Origin: Lachnospiraceae bacterium Marseille-Q4251
Lineage (GTDB): Bacteria; Bacillota; Clostridia; Lachnospirales; Lachnospiraceae
Assembly: GCA_018223435.1 (NCBI GenBank)
Contig: JAGTTO010000001.1
Span: 2,728,001 to 2,792,000 of the forward strand
DNA length: 64,000 bases
Direction of reading: 5' to 3'
In this document: piece after piece, positions 16,988 to 25,056 of the stretch
Numbering within the stretch: the stretch's first letter is position 1
Layout of the letters: each line of letters begins with the position of its first letter
Notes under the pieces: generated by a model
What the model was told of the DNA's origin: nothing
What the model saw: only the letters and a program-made list of their open reading frames with translations
Database searches by the model: none
Made by a program: the position numbers and the translations under genes

Positions 16988-17200
16988 ATGCCAAGAATGA
17001 GCAAGAAACGGCGGCTGGAATGGTCTTTTTTCCTGCGGCAAGTAAAAGTCGGGAATACCACCTGCGACCGTATCACATACAACGACCTCTGCCGGGGCTG
17101 TACCCATAGCTGCAAGCAGAGCTTCCGGGCGGTTATCATACTCTGCCCCCACTACTACTCCAAACGCCGGAAAAAGGAGGACAGGGACAATGGCAGATAA
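16988..17200 (+). CDS. Small Cys-containing basic protein (E)
   Basis: A 70-aa basic protein starting MPRMSKKRRLEWSFFLR. Cysteines in CDRITYNDLCRGCTHSCKQSF and a later CPHYYSKR suggest a zinc site. Element F encodes a clear homologue at 23930 in the same position before a replication gene, with the shared TYNxLCRxCxHxCxQSFRAVxxxCPxY pattern. Probably a DNA-binding part of the replication module. It overlaps the next gene by 11 bp. Confidence 0.72.
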   Translation: MPRMSKKRRLEWSFFLRQVKVGNTTCDRITYNDLCRGCTHSCKQSFRAVIILCPHYYSKRRKKEDRDNGR

Positions 17201-17939
17201 CCGCAAGTATTACTACCTCAAGCTGAAAGAGAACTTTTTTGACAGCGACTCCATTGTGCTGCTGGAAGATATGAAAGACGGGATTTTATACTCCAATATC
17301 CTCTTGAAGCTGTACTTAAAATCGCTGAAAAACGGCGGGAAATTGCAGCTTGACGAGCATATCCCCTACACAGCGCAGATGATAGCGACACTGACCCGCC
17401 ACCAGATAGGGACGGTTGAGAGGGCTTTAGAGATTTTCCGGCAGTTGGGGCTTGTGGAGCAGCTTGACAGCGGGGCTTTTTATATGACCGATATTGAGCT
17501 GATGATAGGACAGTCCTCTACCGAAGCCGAGAGGAAACGGGCTGCAAGGCTGGAAAACAAGGCACTTTTACCGCCCCGGACAAAAGGCGGACATTTGTCC
17601 GACATTCGTCCACCAGAGATAGAGATAGAGTTAGAGAAAGAGATAGAGATAGAAAAAGAGAGAGAGGGAGAAACGGGACACCCCGCCCCCGCTGCTTATG
17701 GCAGATACAACAATGTGATACTGACCGATACAGAGCTTTCCGGGCTGAAAACAGAGCTGCCCGACAAGTGGGAGTATTACCTTGACCGGCTTTCCTGCCA
17801 TATCGCTTCCACCGGGAAGCAGTACCACAGCCATGCAGCCACCATTTACAAGTGGGCGCAGGAGGACGCTGCCAAAGGCAAGGCTGCCCCGAAACAGGGC
17901 ATACCCGATTATTCATGCAAGGAGGGCGAGAGCTTATGA
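17190..17939 (+). CDS. Phage replisome organizer-type initiator (E)
   Basis: A 249-aa replication protein. The N-terminal domain YYYLKLKENFFDSDSIVLLEDMKDGILYSNILLKLYLKSL (residues 8-47) is that of phage replisome organizers (Phage_rep_org_N), with an HTH IATLTRHQIGTVERALEIFRQLGLVEQ. The middle has an acidic/basic repeat tract EIEIELEKEIEIEKERE (about 145-161). The C-terminal GRYNNVILTDTELSGL...HAATIYKWAQED is shared with the ICE A initiator at 7996, although the N-termini differ. ATGA overlap with the DnaC-like gene. Confidence 0.85.
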   Translation: MADNRKYYYLKLKENFFDSDSIVLLEDMKDGILYSNILLKLYLKSLKNGGKLQLDEHIPYTAQMIATLTRHQIGTVERALEIFRQLGLVEQLDSGAFYMTDIELMIGQSSTEAERKRAARLENKALLPPRTKGGHLSDIRPPEIEIELEKEIEIEKEREGETGHPAPAAYGRYNNVILTDTELSGLKTELPDKWEYYLDRLSCHIASTGKQYHSHAATIYKWAQEDAAKGKAAPKQGIPDYSCKEGESL

Positions 17940-18790
17940 AAAACGAGATTGAAGCTATGATTACGGACATTACAACCACTACCACCGAAGCGGAGGATTA
18001 CACAGGCGAGGACGGGCTTTTATACTGCGGTAAGTGCCATACGCCCAAAGAAGCCTATTTTGCAGAGGGAAAGACTTGTTTCGGGCGTGACCGCCACCCA
18101 ACAGACTGCGACTGCCAGCGGGCAGCCCGTGAAAAGCAGCAAGCCGCCGAAAGCCGACAGAAGCACCTTGAAAAAGTGGAGGACTTGAAACGCCGGGGCT
18201 TTACTGACCCTGCTATGCGGAACTGGACATTTGAGCATGACAACGGCAGAAACCCACAGACCGAAACCGCCCGCTTTTATGTGGAGAGCTGGGAAACCAT
18301 GCAGGCTGAAAATATCGGCTACCTGTTTTGGGGAGGCGTGGGGACGGGAAAAAGCTACCTTGCCGCCTGTATCGCCAACGCCCTTATGGAGCAGGAAGTC
18401 CCGGTGTGCATGACAAACTTTGCAACGATACTGGGTGACCTTGCCGCCAGCTTTGAGGGCAGGAACGAATATATTTCCCGCCTTTGCAGCTACCCCCTGC
18501 TGATACTTGATGATTTTGGTATGGAGCGAGGGACAGAATACGGGCTGGAACAGGTTTACAGCGTGATTGACAGCCGTTACCGAAGCGGCAAGCCGCTGAT
18601 CGCCACGACCAACCTCACGCTGGAGGAATTGCAGCACCCGCAGGACACGCCCCACGCCCGTATCTATGACAGGCTGACTTCCATGTGCGCCCCCGTCCGC
18701 TTCACGGGCAGCAACTTCCGAAAGGAAACCGCACAGGAAAAGCTGGAACGCTTAAAGCAACTGATGAAGCAGCGAAAGGAGAGCCTATGA
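17936..18790 (+). CDS. DnaC-like ATPase, helicase loader (E)
   Basis: A 284-aa IstB/DnaC AAA+ protein, the probable helicase loader for element E. Start at 17936 overlaps the initiator stop and has GGAGGG upstream. Cysteines CGKCHTPKEAYF and CDCQ near the N-terminus parallel those in the ICE A protein. Walker A GGVGTGKSY at about residue 132, Walker B LLILDDFGMERG near 192, and ATTNLTLEEL follow. Close paralogue of the protein at 8814 despite much higher G+C. Confidence 0.88.
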   Translation: MKNEIEAMITDITTTTTEAEDYTGEDGLLYCGKCHTPKEAYFAEGKTCFGRDRHPTDCDCQRAAREKQQAAESRQKHLEKVEDLKRRGFTDPAMRNWTFEHDNGRNPQTETARFYVESWETMQAENIGYLFWGGVGTGKSYLAACIANALMEQEVPVCMTNFATILGDLAASFEGRNEYISRLCSYPLLILDDFGMERGTEYGLEQVYSVIDSRYRSGKPLIATTNLTLEELQHPQDTPHARIYDRLTSMCAPVRFTGSNFRKETAQEKLERLKQLMKQRKESL

Positions 18791-18975
18791 CAGAAACGAA
18801 ACAGACAAGCACCACCAAAACAGACCGCCGCCCGGACTGTGTGACGGAAATCCGCATGGGCAACTCCGTCCTTACCGTTTCCGGCTTCTTCAAGCAGGGC
18901 GCAACCGACACCGCAGCCGACAAGATGATGAAAGTGCTGGAAGCGGAAGCTGCTACACAAAAAACGGCGATTTGA
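18787..18975 (+). CDS. tnpW: TnpW-like transposon protein
   Basis: A 62-aa protein of the TnpW family known from Tn4451, sitting 111 bp before the recombinase. The conserved part is VTEIRMGNSVLTVSGFFKQGATDTAADKMMKVLE. Start at 18787 overlaps the previous stop. Role unknown; in this window each recombinase has a small gene of similar plan in front (29934 and 58186), which hints at a common partner function. Confidence 0.78.
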   Translation: MTETKQTSTTKTDRRPDCVTEIRMGNSVLTVSGFFKQGATDTAADKMMKVLEAEAATQKTAI

Positions 18976-19086
18976 CCGACCATAAAGAAGCAGATTTGAC
19001 GCTTTTGCCGCTATACAGACAGCCGCCCCATGTGGTACAATCAAGGTACGGAATAGTGGGGCTGGCTGTCGGAAACGGAGGATTTT

Positions 19087-20697
19087 ATGTTAAGACAGAC
19101 CAACCAACAACCAATTACCGCCCTTTACCCAAGACTTTCCCATGAGGACGAGCTGCAAGGCGAGAGCAATTCCATTTCCAATCAGAAGCGTATCCTTGAA
19201 ACCTATGCAAAGCAGAACGGCTTTTCCAATCTGCGCTGGTACACGGACGACGGTTATTCTGGTGCGAACTTTCAAAGACCCGGTTTTCAAGCCATGCTTG
19301 CGGACATTGAAGCCGGAAAAGTCGGGACAGTTATCGTAAAGGATATGTCGAGATTAGGGCGAAACTACCTGCAAGTGGGAATGTACACAGAAATGATTTT
19401 CCCACAGAAAGGTGTCCGCTTCATCGCTATCAATGACGGAGTGGACAGCGCACAGGGCGACAATGACTTTGCCCCGCTGCGGAATATCTTTAACGAATGG
19501 CTGGTGAGAGATACGAGCAAGAAAATCAAAGCAGTGAAACGCTCAAAAGGTATGAGTGGCAAGCCCATCACAAGCAAGCCTGTGTATGGCTACCTCATGG
19601 ACGAGGACGAAAATTTCATTATTGACGAGGAAGCTGCACCCGTAGTCAAGCAGATATACAACTTCTGCCTTGCCGGGAACGGTCCGACCAAGATAGCCCG
19701 TATGCTCACAGAGCAGCAAATCCCCACGCCGGGGACGCTGGAATACCGCAGGACGGGCAGCACACGCCGCTACCACCCCGGCTATGAGTGCAAGTGGGCA
19801 ACCAATACCGTTGTGCATATCCTTGAAAACCGGGAATACACGGGCTGCCTGGTAAACTTCAAGACGGAAAAACTCTCTTATAAAGTCAAGCACAGCGTAG
19901 AAAACCCGGAGGAAAAGCAAGTGATTTTCGAGAACCACCACGAGCCTATCATAGACACCCAAACATGGGAACGGGTGCAGGAGCTTCGCAAACAGCGCAA
20001 ACGCCCAAACCGCTATGATGAAGTGGGTTTGTTCTCCGGCATACTGTTCTGTGCGGACTGCGGCAGCGTGATGTATCAGCAGCGATACCAGACGGACAAG
20101 CGCAAGCAGGACTGTTATATCTGCGGCAACTACAAGAAACGCACCCATGACTGTACGGCGCACTTTATCCGCACCGACCTCTTGACCGCTGGTGTACTCT
20201 CCAATCTGCGGAAAGTGACCAGCTATGCGGCAAAGCATGAAGCCCGGTTTATGAAACTCTTGATTGAGCAGAACGAGGACGGGGGCAAACGCAGGAACGC
20301 CGCCAAGAAAAGGGAACTGGAAGCCTCCGAGAAACGCATAGCCGAGTTATCCGCTATCTTCAAGCGGCTGTATGAGGACAGCGTGACCGGGCGCATATCA
20401 GACGAGCGTTTCACAGAGCTGTCGGCAGACTATGAAGCAGAGCAACGGGAGCTGAAAGAAAGAGCCGCTGCTATTCAAGCGGAGCTTTCCAAAGCACAGG
20501 AAGCCACCGTGAACGCAGAAAAGTTTATGAATGTTGTCCGGCGGCATACCAGCTTTGAAGAACTTACCCCTACTCTGCTGCGGGAGTTTGTAGAGAAAAT
20601 CGTTGTGCATGAGTGCAGCTATGACGAGAACAAGACCCGCAGACAGGACATTGAGATTTATTATTCTTTTGTTGGCAAGGTGGACTTGCCCGAATAA
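19087..20697 (+). CDS. Large serine recombinase (E), TnpX/TndX type
   Basis: A 536-aa large serine recombinase that would excise and insert element E. The resolvase-like catalytic domain occupies residues 10-160 with the nucleophile in YPRLSHED (Ser18), GYSGANFQRPGFQAML and KDMSRLGRNYLQVGMY; the recombinase domain follows (KPVYGYLMDED...), then a zinc ribbon with CADCG and CYICGNYKKRTHDC, and a coiled-coil region (about 400-480). It ends 90 bp before the E right end, as is usual. Intact. Confidence 0.92.
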   Translation: MLRQTNQQPITALYPRLSHEDELQGESNSISNQKRILETYAKQNGFSNLRWYTDDGYSGANFQRPGFQAMLADIEAGKVGTVIVKDMSRLGRNYLQVGMYTEMIFPQKGVRFIAINDGVDSAQGDNDFAPLRNIFNEWLVRDTSKKIKAVKRSKGMSGKPITSKPVYGYLMDEDENFIIDEEAAPVVKQIYNFCLAGNGPTKIARMLTEQQIPTPGTLEYRRTGSTRRYHPGYECKWATNTVVHILENREYTGCLVNFKTEKLSYKVKHSVENPEEKQVIFENHHEPIIDTQTWERVQELRKQRKRPNRYDEVGLFSGILFCADCGSVMYQQRYQTDKRKQDCYICGNYKKRTHDCTAHFIRTDLLTAGVLSNLRKVTSYAAKHEARFMKLLIEQNEDGGKRRNAAKKRELEASEKRIAELSAIFKRLYEDSVTGRISDERFTELSADYEAEQRELKERAAAIQAELSKAQEATVNAEKFMNVVRRHTSFEELTPTLLREFVEKIVVHECSYDENKTRRQDIEIYYSFVGKVDLPE

Positions 20698-20705
20698 CCG
20701 CCCGA

Positions 20706-20754
20706 CCTATCCGACACAAGAGCTAAGTGCCGGATAGGAACGGCAAAATTTTTT
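20706..20754 (+). terminator. Terminator-like hairpin after E recombinase
   Basis: CCTATCCG / CGGATAGG (20706-20713 and 20731-20738), then a T-run after AACGGCAAAA. The gap before the T-run lowers confidence. Confidence 0.45.
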
Positions 20755-20787
20755 ACACTTCTATTACTTCTTTATCGCACATCAGTA

Positions 20788-20817
20788 AAGAGCCAGGGCA
20801 TCAAACAGTTCATGGCT
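20788..20817 (+). pseudogene. maff2, middle piece of ten codons
   Basis: AAG AGC CAG GGC then ATC AAA CAG TTC ATG GCT reads Lys-Ser-Gln-Gly-Ile-Lys-Gln-Phe-Met-Ala, the piece of Maff2 that follows NDNPGA. It is the right flank of E and the left flank of the next element. After GCT the frame meets AAT TAA and Maff2 similarity ends. Confidence 0.8.
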
Positions 20818-20977
20818 AATTAAAGGGAACAAAAAAGAAAGGAAAACCAATCCAGACGGTATCAGCGGCAGGATACAAGAATAAATTGTGATTTCACAAG
20901 ATTGGTGCTATAATAAGAGAAAAGTTCCTGCCGGGGCAGCCGCCCCGGTGGTATGGATAGAAAGGCAGGAAAACAAT

Positions 20978-21250
20978 ATGCACATCAGCTATAAACCACT
21001 CTGGCACACACTGTTAGAGCGTGATATGAGGAAAGAGGATTTAAGGCTTGCCGCTGGTATGACAACGAATATGATTGCCAACATGAGCAAAGAGGGAAAG
21101 CACATCAGCATGGACACATTAGCCCGTATCTGTGAAACGCTGAATTGTGAGATTACCGATGTGATTGAGTTAGTACCAGACGAGCCTGCTTCCACAGGAG
21201 GTAAGGAACATGAGAGAATTGAAACCAAGAATAACGGAAAACGGAATTGA
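20978..21250 (+). CDS. Small XRE-family HTH regulator (F)
   Basis: A 90-aa protein; ATG at 20978 follows AAAGGCAGGA. MHISYKPLWHTLLERDMRKEDLRLAAGMTTNMIANMSK and the ending ETLNCEITDVIELVPDE make it a homologue of the regulator at 1181, with a basic tail added. It overlaps tnpV by 41 bp. It probably regulates F genes from the left end. Confidence 0.8.
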   Translation: MHISYKPLWHTLLERDMRKEDLRLAAGMTTNMIANMSKEGKHISMDTLARICETLNCEITDVIELVPDEPASTGGKEHERIETKNNGKRN

Positions 21251-21599
21251 TTATATCCTTGTCGGAGATTACTACATCCCGGACTTGAAACTGCCGGAGG
21301 AACACCGCCCTATCGGAAAGTACGGACGGATGCACCGGGAATATTTAAGGGAAGTCCACCCAGCCAGATTGAATACATTGATACTGACCGGAGAATTGTG
21401 GACATATCTTGCAGACCTGAACGAACAGGCACAGGAACGGTTAGACACTATCATGGAGCAGATGAAAGCCACCGAGGGCGTGACAGAGGAATTGAAGCGA
21501 ACTCAACAAATGGAATGGGTGCAGCGTTGTAATAACATTCACAACCGGGCAGAAGAAATTGTTTTGCATGATATAATTTATTCATACGGGAGTAATTAA
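21210..21599 (+). CDS. tnpV: TnpV-like transposon protein
   Basis: A 129-aa TnpV-family protein as in Tn4451: DYILVGDYYIPDLKLPEEHR, GKYGRMHREYLREVHPARLNTLIL, then helical LWTYLADLNEQAQERL and the ending HNRAEEIVLHDIIY. ATG after AGGAGG. The family's function is not known; it usually sits near the left end or beside resistance cargo. Here the following gene is cargo of different base composition. Confidence 0.85.
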   Translation: MRELKPRITENGIDYILVGDYYIPDLKLPEEHRPIGKYGRMHREYLREVHPARLNTLILTGELWTYLADLNEQAQERLDTIMEQMKATEGVTEELKRTQQMEWVQRCNNIHNRAEEIVLHDIIYSYGSN

Positions 21600-21615
21600 A
21601 TCGGAGGTATATAAG

Positions 21616-22578
21616 ATGATTGAAATTGTATTTGGTGAAAGTGCCTGTGGAAGTTTGAAAATTGCCCAAACTTACGGTAAGGGAAAGTATAGAGGAAGTG
21701 CAGTTTCGGTCTTTATGAGGCACGAAGATGGGAGTGTTCCATCTTCAGATGAAATGAAAGAAGCACAAATTCAAGCACAGGAACAAGAACATATTGCTTG
21801 GGAGAATGCTATTCCATTGGGAGGCAAGAGCAGTGATGTTTATTGTTTTGATATGGCTCTTAGTGTGGGAGATATTTCTGATAATGGAATTGGCGAACAG
21901 CGGAAAAATGTTCTCAAGAAAATGCTGTCTGTCTGGTTTGTAGAGGATTTAGACTATCAGGTTGAAGAAAAAATACAGAAAATTAAAACTACATTGTCTT
22001 CGGTTATTGAACGATATGTAGCTGGGGAAGAAGTTCGTATTTGGTATAGCTATAATCCGGATGAATTTTGCGGTATGTACTGGCTTATGAAACAACTTCG
22101 ACCATTAAACTGTCAGACAACAATTTATTTGGTTAAGTTACCTGCCTGGGAATATGGAAAAGAAAATACTATGACATCCAAAATAGCATGGGGTGAGGTT
22201 TCTCCTGGCGAATGGGGAAAATATATAACTCTACAAGAAAAAGCTAAGCCTGTATTTCTTTCAGCTTGTGCTATGAAATGGAATCAACTTCAAAATGAAA
22301 ATGCACCTTTGCGTGCAATGCTAAATGGTAAATTGCAAAGTGTTTCAGAAGATATATATGATAGTTTCATTCTTCGTGAAATTGCGGAACAGCCAGAGCA
22401 ATTCAAAATGGCTATTGTTATAGGTAATGTTTTAGGAAAATATCAACTTGGAATTAGTGATGTATGGATTTCTAATCGCATTGATAAAATGCTTGAAGAT
22501 GGTGTGTTGGAAATTATACAGGACGCACCAAAGGGAGAAACAAATTATCGCCGGATATTAAGAAAACGAATGAAATAA
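21616..22578 (+). CDS. DUF1835/DUF3658-type cargo protein
   Basis: A 320-aa soluble protein. MIEIVFGESACGSLKIAQTYG and, later, RIWYSYNPDEFCGMYWLMKQL (about residues 139-159) fit a DUF1835 domain; the C-terminal FILREIAEQPEQFKMAIVIGNVLGKYQLGISDVWISNRIDKM resembles DUF3658, which is often fused to it. The biochemical role of these domains is unknown. The gene is markedly more A+T-rich than E or later F genes and is followed by a strong terminator, so it looks like a single-gene insert. Confidence 0.75.
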   Translation: MIEIVFGESACGSLKIAQTYGKGKYRGSAVSVFMRHEDGSVPSSDEMKEAQIQAQEQEHIAWENAIPLGGKSSDVYCFDMALSVGDISDNGIGEQRKNVLKKMLSVWFVEDLDYQVEEKIQKIKTTLSSVIERYVAGEEVRIWYSYNPDEFCGMYWLMKQLRPLNCQTTIYLVKLPAWEYGKENTMTSKIAWGEVSPGEWGKYITLQEKAKPVFLSACAMKWNQLQNENAPLRAMLNGKLQSVSEDIYDSFILREIAEQPEQFKMAIVIGNVLGKYQLGISDVWISNRIDKMLEDGVLEIIQDAPKGETNYRRILRKRMK

Positions 22579-22591
22579 TAACCACAGCAAG

Positions 22592-22641
22592 AACCGCTGC
22601 TACATGGAAGGCACCCCAACCATGCAACAGCGGTTTTTTTT
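22592..22641 (+). terminator. Terminator between convergent genes
   Basis: AACCGCTG / CAGCGGTT with an inner ACATGG/CCATG pairing, then eight T. It ends the DUF1835 gene; the opposite gene's stop overlaps the T-run. Confidence 0.85.
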
Positions 22642-23446
22642 ACCGTTTTTTCCTCTGGCTGATAGGCGTTCCCATTTTCTTTGATTTTTTGAGAATCCGA
22701 ATCAGCCAGCGAAATTCTTCGTCTGACAGATTTTTATAGTTGATACCGAGCTGCTTGCAGTAAAGGACAACCAGCTTTTCATCCCGGCTGCCCTTGAAAT
22801 TTTCGACTGCTTCGAGATTTTCTTTCAATTCATCGGCAACGGTGGTCTGGGGCGCACTCTCACTGTCCTTTTTGTGGGCTTCCCGAATATCCCGGATAAT
22901 CAGGTTGAGGTCATCCAGAACCATGTGACTGAAATACTCATCATCACTGATATGGGCGGCTTGCAGCACTTTCAAATGCGGGTCATCTTCGCCTGGGCGA
23001 TACCGTTCAATGATTTCATGCCGGACGGTATCGACAAGTGCATTGAGGTTTTGAATCTGCATGGTAGCAATCCCGTCCACATAAATCTCAATGTCTGCAA
23101 GAAACTTGATGAAATCTTTATGTGTAGCAAGCTCACAGAGCAGACGGTTGTTAATCCGACCGCTTTTCAGCAGTGCCACCATCTCATCATTCAAATGCAG
23201 CTCCGTCAATGGTGTGTTGATCTGCTCCCTGTTCTCTGTCCGGCACAGTAGATAATCAACAGAGACCCCATAGAAGTCTGCCAGCGTGATAAGGTTGCCA
23301 TGATTGATTTCCTTAAAATCCTCTTTTTCATAACTTCCAAGAGCTGATTTGGAAATGCCTGTCAGCTTTGATAGTTCTTCCAGATTTAAGCCTTTGTCCT
23401 TGCGGAGTTCCCAAAGGCGTTCCTGTATGCTTGTTGCTCCTTTCAT
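22640..23446 (-). CDS. XRE-family transcriptional regulator (F)
   Basis: A 268-aa protein with an N-terminal Cro/C1 HTH (residues 7-70: LRKDKGLNLEELSKLTGISKSALGSYEKEDF ... FYGVSVDYLLCRTENR) and a long helical C-terminal region, so a phage-repressor-like plan without a recognisable protease part. It is divergent from the replication and mobilization genes and faces a 480-bp control region, which suggests it is the master repressor of F. Confidence 0.85.
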   Translation of the reverse strand: MKGATSIQERLWELRKDKGLNLEELSKLTGISKSALGSYEKEDFKEINHGNLITLADFYGVSVDYLLCRTENREQINTPLTELHLNDEMVALLKSGRINNRLLCELATHKDFIKFLADIEIYVDGIATMQIQNLNALVDTVRHEIIERYRPGEDDPHLKVLQAAHISDDEYFSHMVLDDLNLIIRDIREAHKKDSESAPQTTVADELKENLEAVENFKGSRDEKLVVLYCKQLGINYKNLSDEEFRWLIRILKKSKKMGTPISQRKKR

Positions 23447-23929
23447 GGGCGCACGCTCCTTTCCAATGGTTTCATTGCTGCCGCTTATCTGGATTATATC
23501 ACACTTTCCGCAATCGTGGAAATTTCTGATTTTTACCCCTAATTCCTACTTTGTGGACATACGGCACAGGGCACAAAAATGTTCTATGATACAGGTAGTT
23601 CATCGATGGATTATTCCAATCGAATGACCAGCCTGTGTGGGATATGCTTCCCCGGCGATGTAGTGCCATGACTTTTGGCAGGGATGTGGAGGAACCCTGA
23701 CCGAAACGAGCGTACCAAAGGGAGCGATACGCCGCTGTGAGATTCAGGGGAGGAACGACACCGGGGAGAACTGGCGAACTGACACCGAAATGATACCGAA
23801 ACACGACAATCTGATAGGGGGATAGTCTACCCTATCGCTGATACTTCGGGAGATTTTAATCGGCTCTATGGCTGTAATTTTGCCGAAAATCGCCCCGAAA
23901 CCATACACTAAAACGGGAGGAAACACAAT
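23447..23929. other. Control region or origin of F
   Basis: About 480 bp without a gene, between the divergent repressor and the small Cys gene. Contains GACACCGAAATGATACCGAAACAC (23780-23805, in two halves), TAGGGGGATAGTCTACCCTA (a stem, about 23815-23834) and CCCGAAACCATACA (23894-23907), which element E also has before its homologous gene. Repeats plus position before a replication module make it the likely F origin and main promoter region. Confidence 0.45.
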
Positions 23930-24118
23930 ATGCCGAGAATGAGCAAAAAGAGGAAGCATGAGCTTTCCTTTTACCTCAATGACCGGGGGCGTGTCACTTA
24001 CAACGAATTATGCCGGAAATGCCAGCATGGGTGCAGGCAGAGCTTCCGGGCGGTTGTGATTGACTGCCCCCGTTATTTATCCAAACGAGCAAAGAAAAAG
24101 GAGGAACACACCGAATGA
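23930..24118 (+). CDS. Small Cys-containing basic protein (F)
   Basis: A 62-aa basic protein, MPRMSKKRKHELSFYLN..., homologous to the E protein at 16988: TYNELCRKCQHGCRQSFRAVVIDCPRYLSKR holds four Cys in the same places, likely a zinc site. ATG after GGGAGG. It overlaps the next gene by 4 bp and opens the F replication and mobilization operon. Confidence 0.75.
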   Translation: MPRMSKKRKHELSFYLNDRGRVTYNELCRKCQHGCRQSFRAVVIDCPRYLSKRAKKKEEHTE

Positions 24119-24456
24119 ATTTTGAATTTATGACGATAGACACACCATTGCCGCCCTGTATGCCCTTTCCCAGAGCGTTGACAGGATTTCCAGTCAGCAG
24201 CACCGCAAAGGTCATGTACTGCCGGATGCTGGACGCTATGCTCTCCAAAGGTCAGGAGGACGAGAACGGAATCCTGTTTGTCTGCTTCCCTGTCACAGCC
24301 ATTGCCGCAGTCCTGTCCCGCAGTCCCATGACGGTCAAGCGTTCTCTGAATGAACTGGAAACCGCCGGACTTATCATGCGGGTGCGTCAGGGCGTTGGAG
24401 AACCAAACAGGATTTATGTGCTGATACCGGGAAAGGAGGACGCTGCCCTTGCCTGA
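24115..24456 (+). CDS. RepA_N-like short replication protein (F)
   Basis: A 113-aa protein with the RepA_N pattern in brief: PFPRALTGFPVSSTAKVMYCRMLDAMLSKGQEDENGILFVCFPVTAIAAVLSRSPMTVKRSLNELETAGLI, i.e. a leading strand-helix segment and a winged HTH. It lacks the C-terminal domain of the ICE A and E initiators, so it may be a trimmed initiator or regulator. Coupled to genes on both sides. Confidence 0.72.
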   Translation: MNFEFMTIDTPLPPCMPFPRALTGFPVSSTAKVMYCRMLDAMLSKGQEDENGILFVCFPVTAIAAVLSRSPMTVKRSLNELETAGLIMRVRQGVGEPNRIYVLIPGKEDAALA

Positions 24457-24745
24457 TACCTCAAAGCTGGAAAAGCTCAACCGGGAGTTGGAGAAAAGCG
24501 AAAAGAAACTGCGGAAAGCCATCAATGATGAAAAGGCATTGCAGCACCAGTTAAAGCAGCTTACCCGAAAGGAACGGACGCACCGGCTCTGTACTCGTGG
24601 CGGTATGCTGGAAAGTTTTCTGCAAGAGCCGGAACGCCTGACAGATGATGATGTCATGCTGTTGTTGAAACTCATTTTTCACAGGCAGGACACGCAGGAA
24701 CTATTGAAAAAACTGCTGGAACGGGAGAAGCCGGAAACCCCTTAG
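24449..24745 (+). CDS. DUF3847 mobilization accessory protein (F)
   Basis: A 98-aa protein with TTG start 9 nt after GGAGG. The first 45 residues are a Lys/Glu coiled coil; RTHRLCTRGGMLESFLQEPERLTDDDVMLLLKLIFH is the DUF3847 core. Such proteins precede MobA/MobL relaxases and are placed like MobC. The element D protein at 55735 has the same plan. An oriT candidate follows within 12 bp. Confidence 0.8.
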   Translation: MPDTSKLEKLNRELEKSEKKLRKAINDEKALQHQLKQLTRKERTHRLCTRGGMLESFLQEPERLTDDDVMLLLKLIFHRQDTQELLKKLLEREKPETP

Positions 24746-25056
24746 TTTACTAAGGGCGCAATTATACACCACCCAGAGGTTGGTGCATTGCGTTCTCCGA
24801 AGGCTCCTCGCCGGAGGGCTGTGATTTTCCGCAGTCATGGTCTGCTCCAAATCATACAGGGGACGCTACACTTCCCCTGCGCTGGCTGCCGCCAGCTACC
24901 CTTTTGTGGACTTGCCATCTGGGGACACCTTGCGTTGCAAGCTGTTCCCAGCCGACAAGTTTCATAAAATATGCTATCTTTTCGATAGGCAATGAAGTAT
25001 AATGAAGTCAGCAATAAATCAGGAATTTGAGGTCAAGGCTTAAACGGGAGGTTTAT
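24746..25056. other. oriT region and edge of cargo (F)
   Basis: About 310 bp without a gene. The oriT-like hairpin is at 24757-24800; afterwards come CTCCTCGCCGGAGG (stem), GC-rich sequence to about 24965, and then an A+T-rich promoter-like stretch (GCAATGAAGTATAATGAAG at about 24991-25009) belonging to the cargo genes. Confidence 0.5.
24757..24800 (+). other. Candidate oriT of element F
   Basis: CGCAAT / ATTGCG (24757-24762 and 24787-24792) with inner CACCA / TGGTG, then TTCTCCGA. Element D has the same plan at 56184-56228 (GCGCAC / GTGCGC, AGACCA / TGGTCT, then TCTCCGA). The GCG-YTCTCC junction recalls the RSF1010 nick region as I remember it (TGCGC then CCTCCCC), and both elements carry MobA/MobL relaxases of that broad family. 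Confidence 0.65.

Larger units (their letters stand above)
12310..20789 (+). mobile_element. Element E: Tn4451-like mobilizable transposon in maff2
   Basis: The ends are set by the broken maff2 frame: GCT-AA at 12308-12311 and AA-GAGCCAG from 20788 rejoin as Ala-Lys-Ser-Gln when the shared AA is counted once. Just inside, TGCTCATGTGTGATAAAG (12312) and the reverse complement of the other end, TACTGATGTGCGATAAAG, agree at 15 of 18 positions. Cargo: regulator, sigma-like genes, MobC, relaxase, replication genes, TnpW and a large serine recombinase beside the right end. A 2-bp core and a right-end recombinase are typical of the TnpX/TndX class. Confidence 0.85.
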
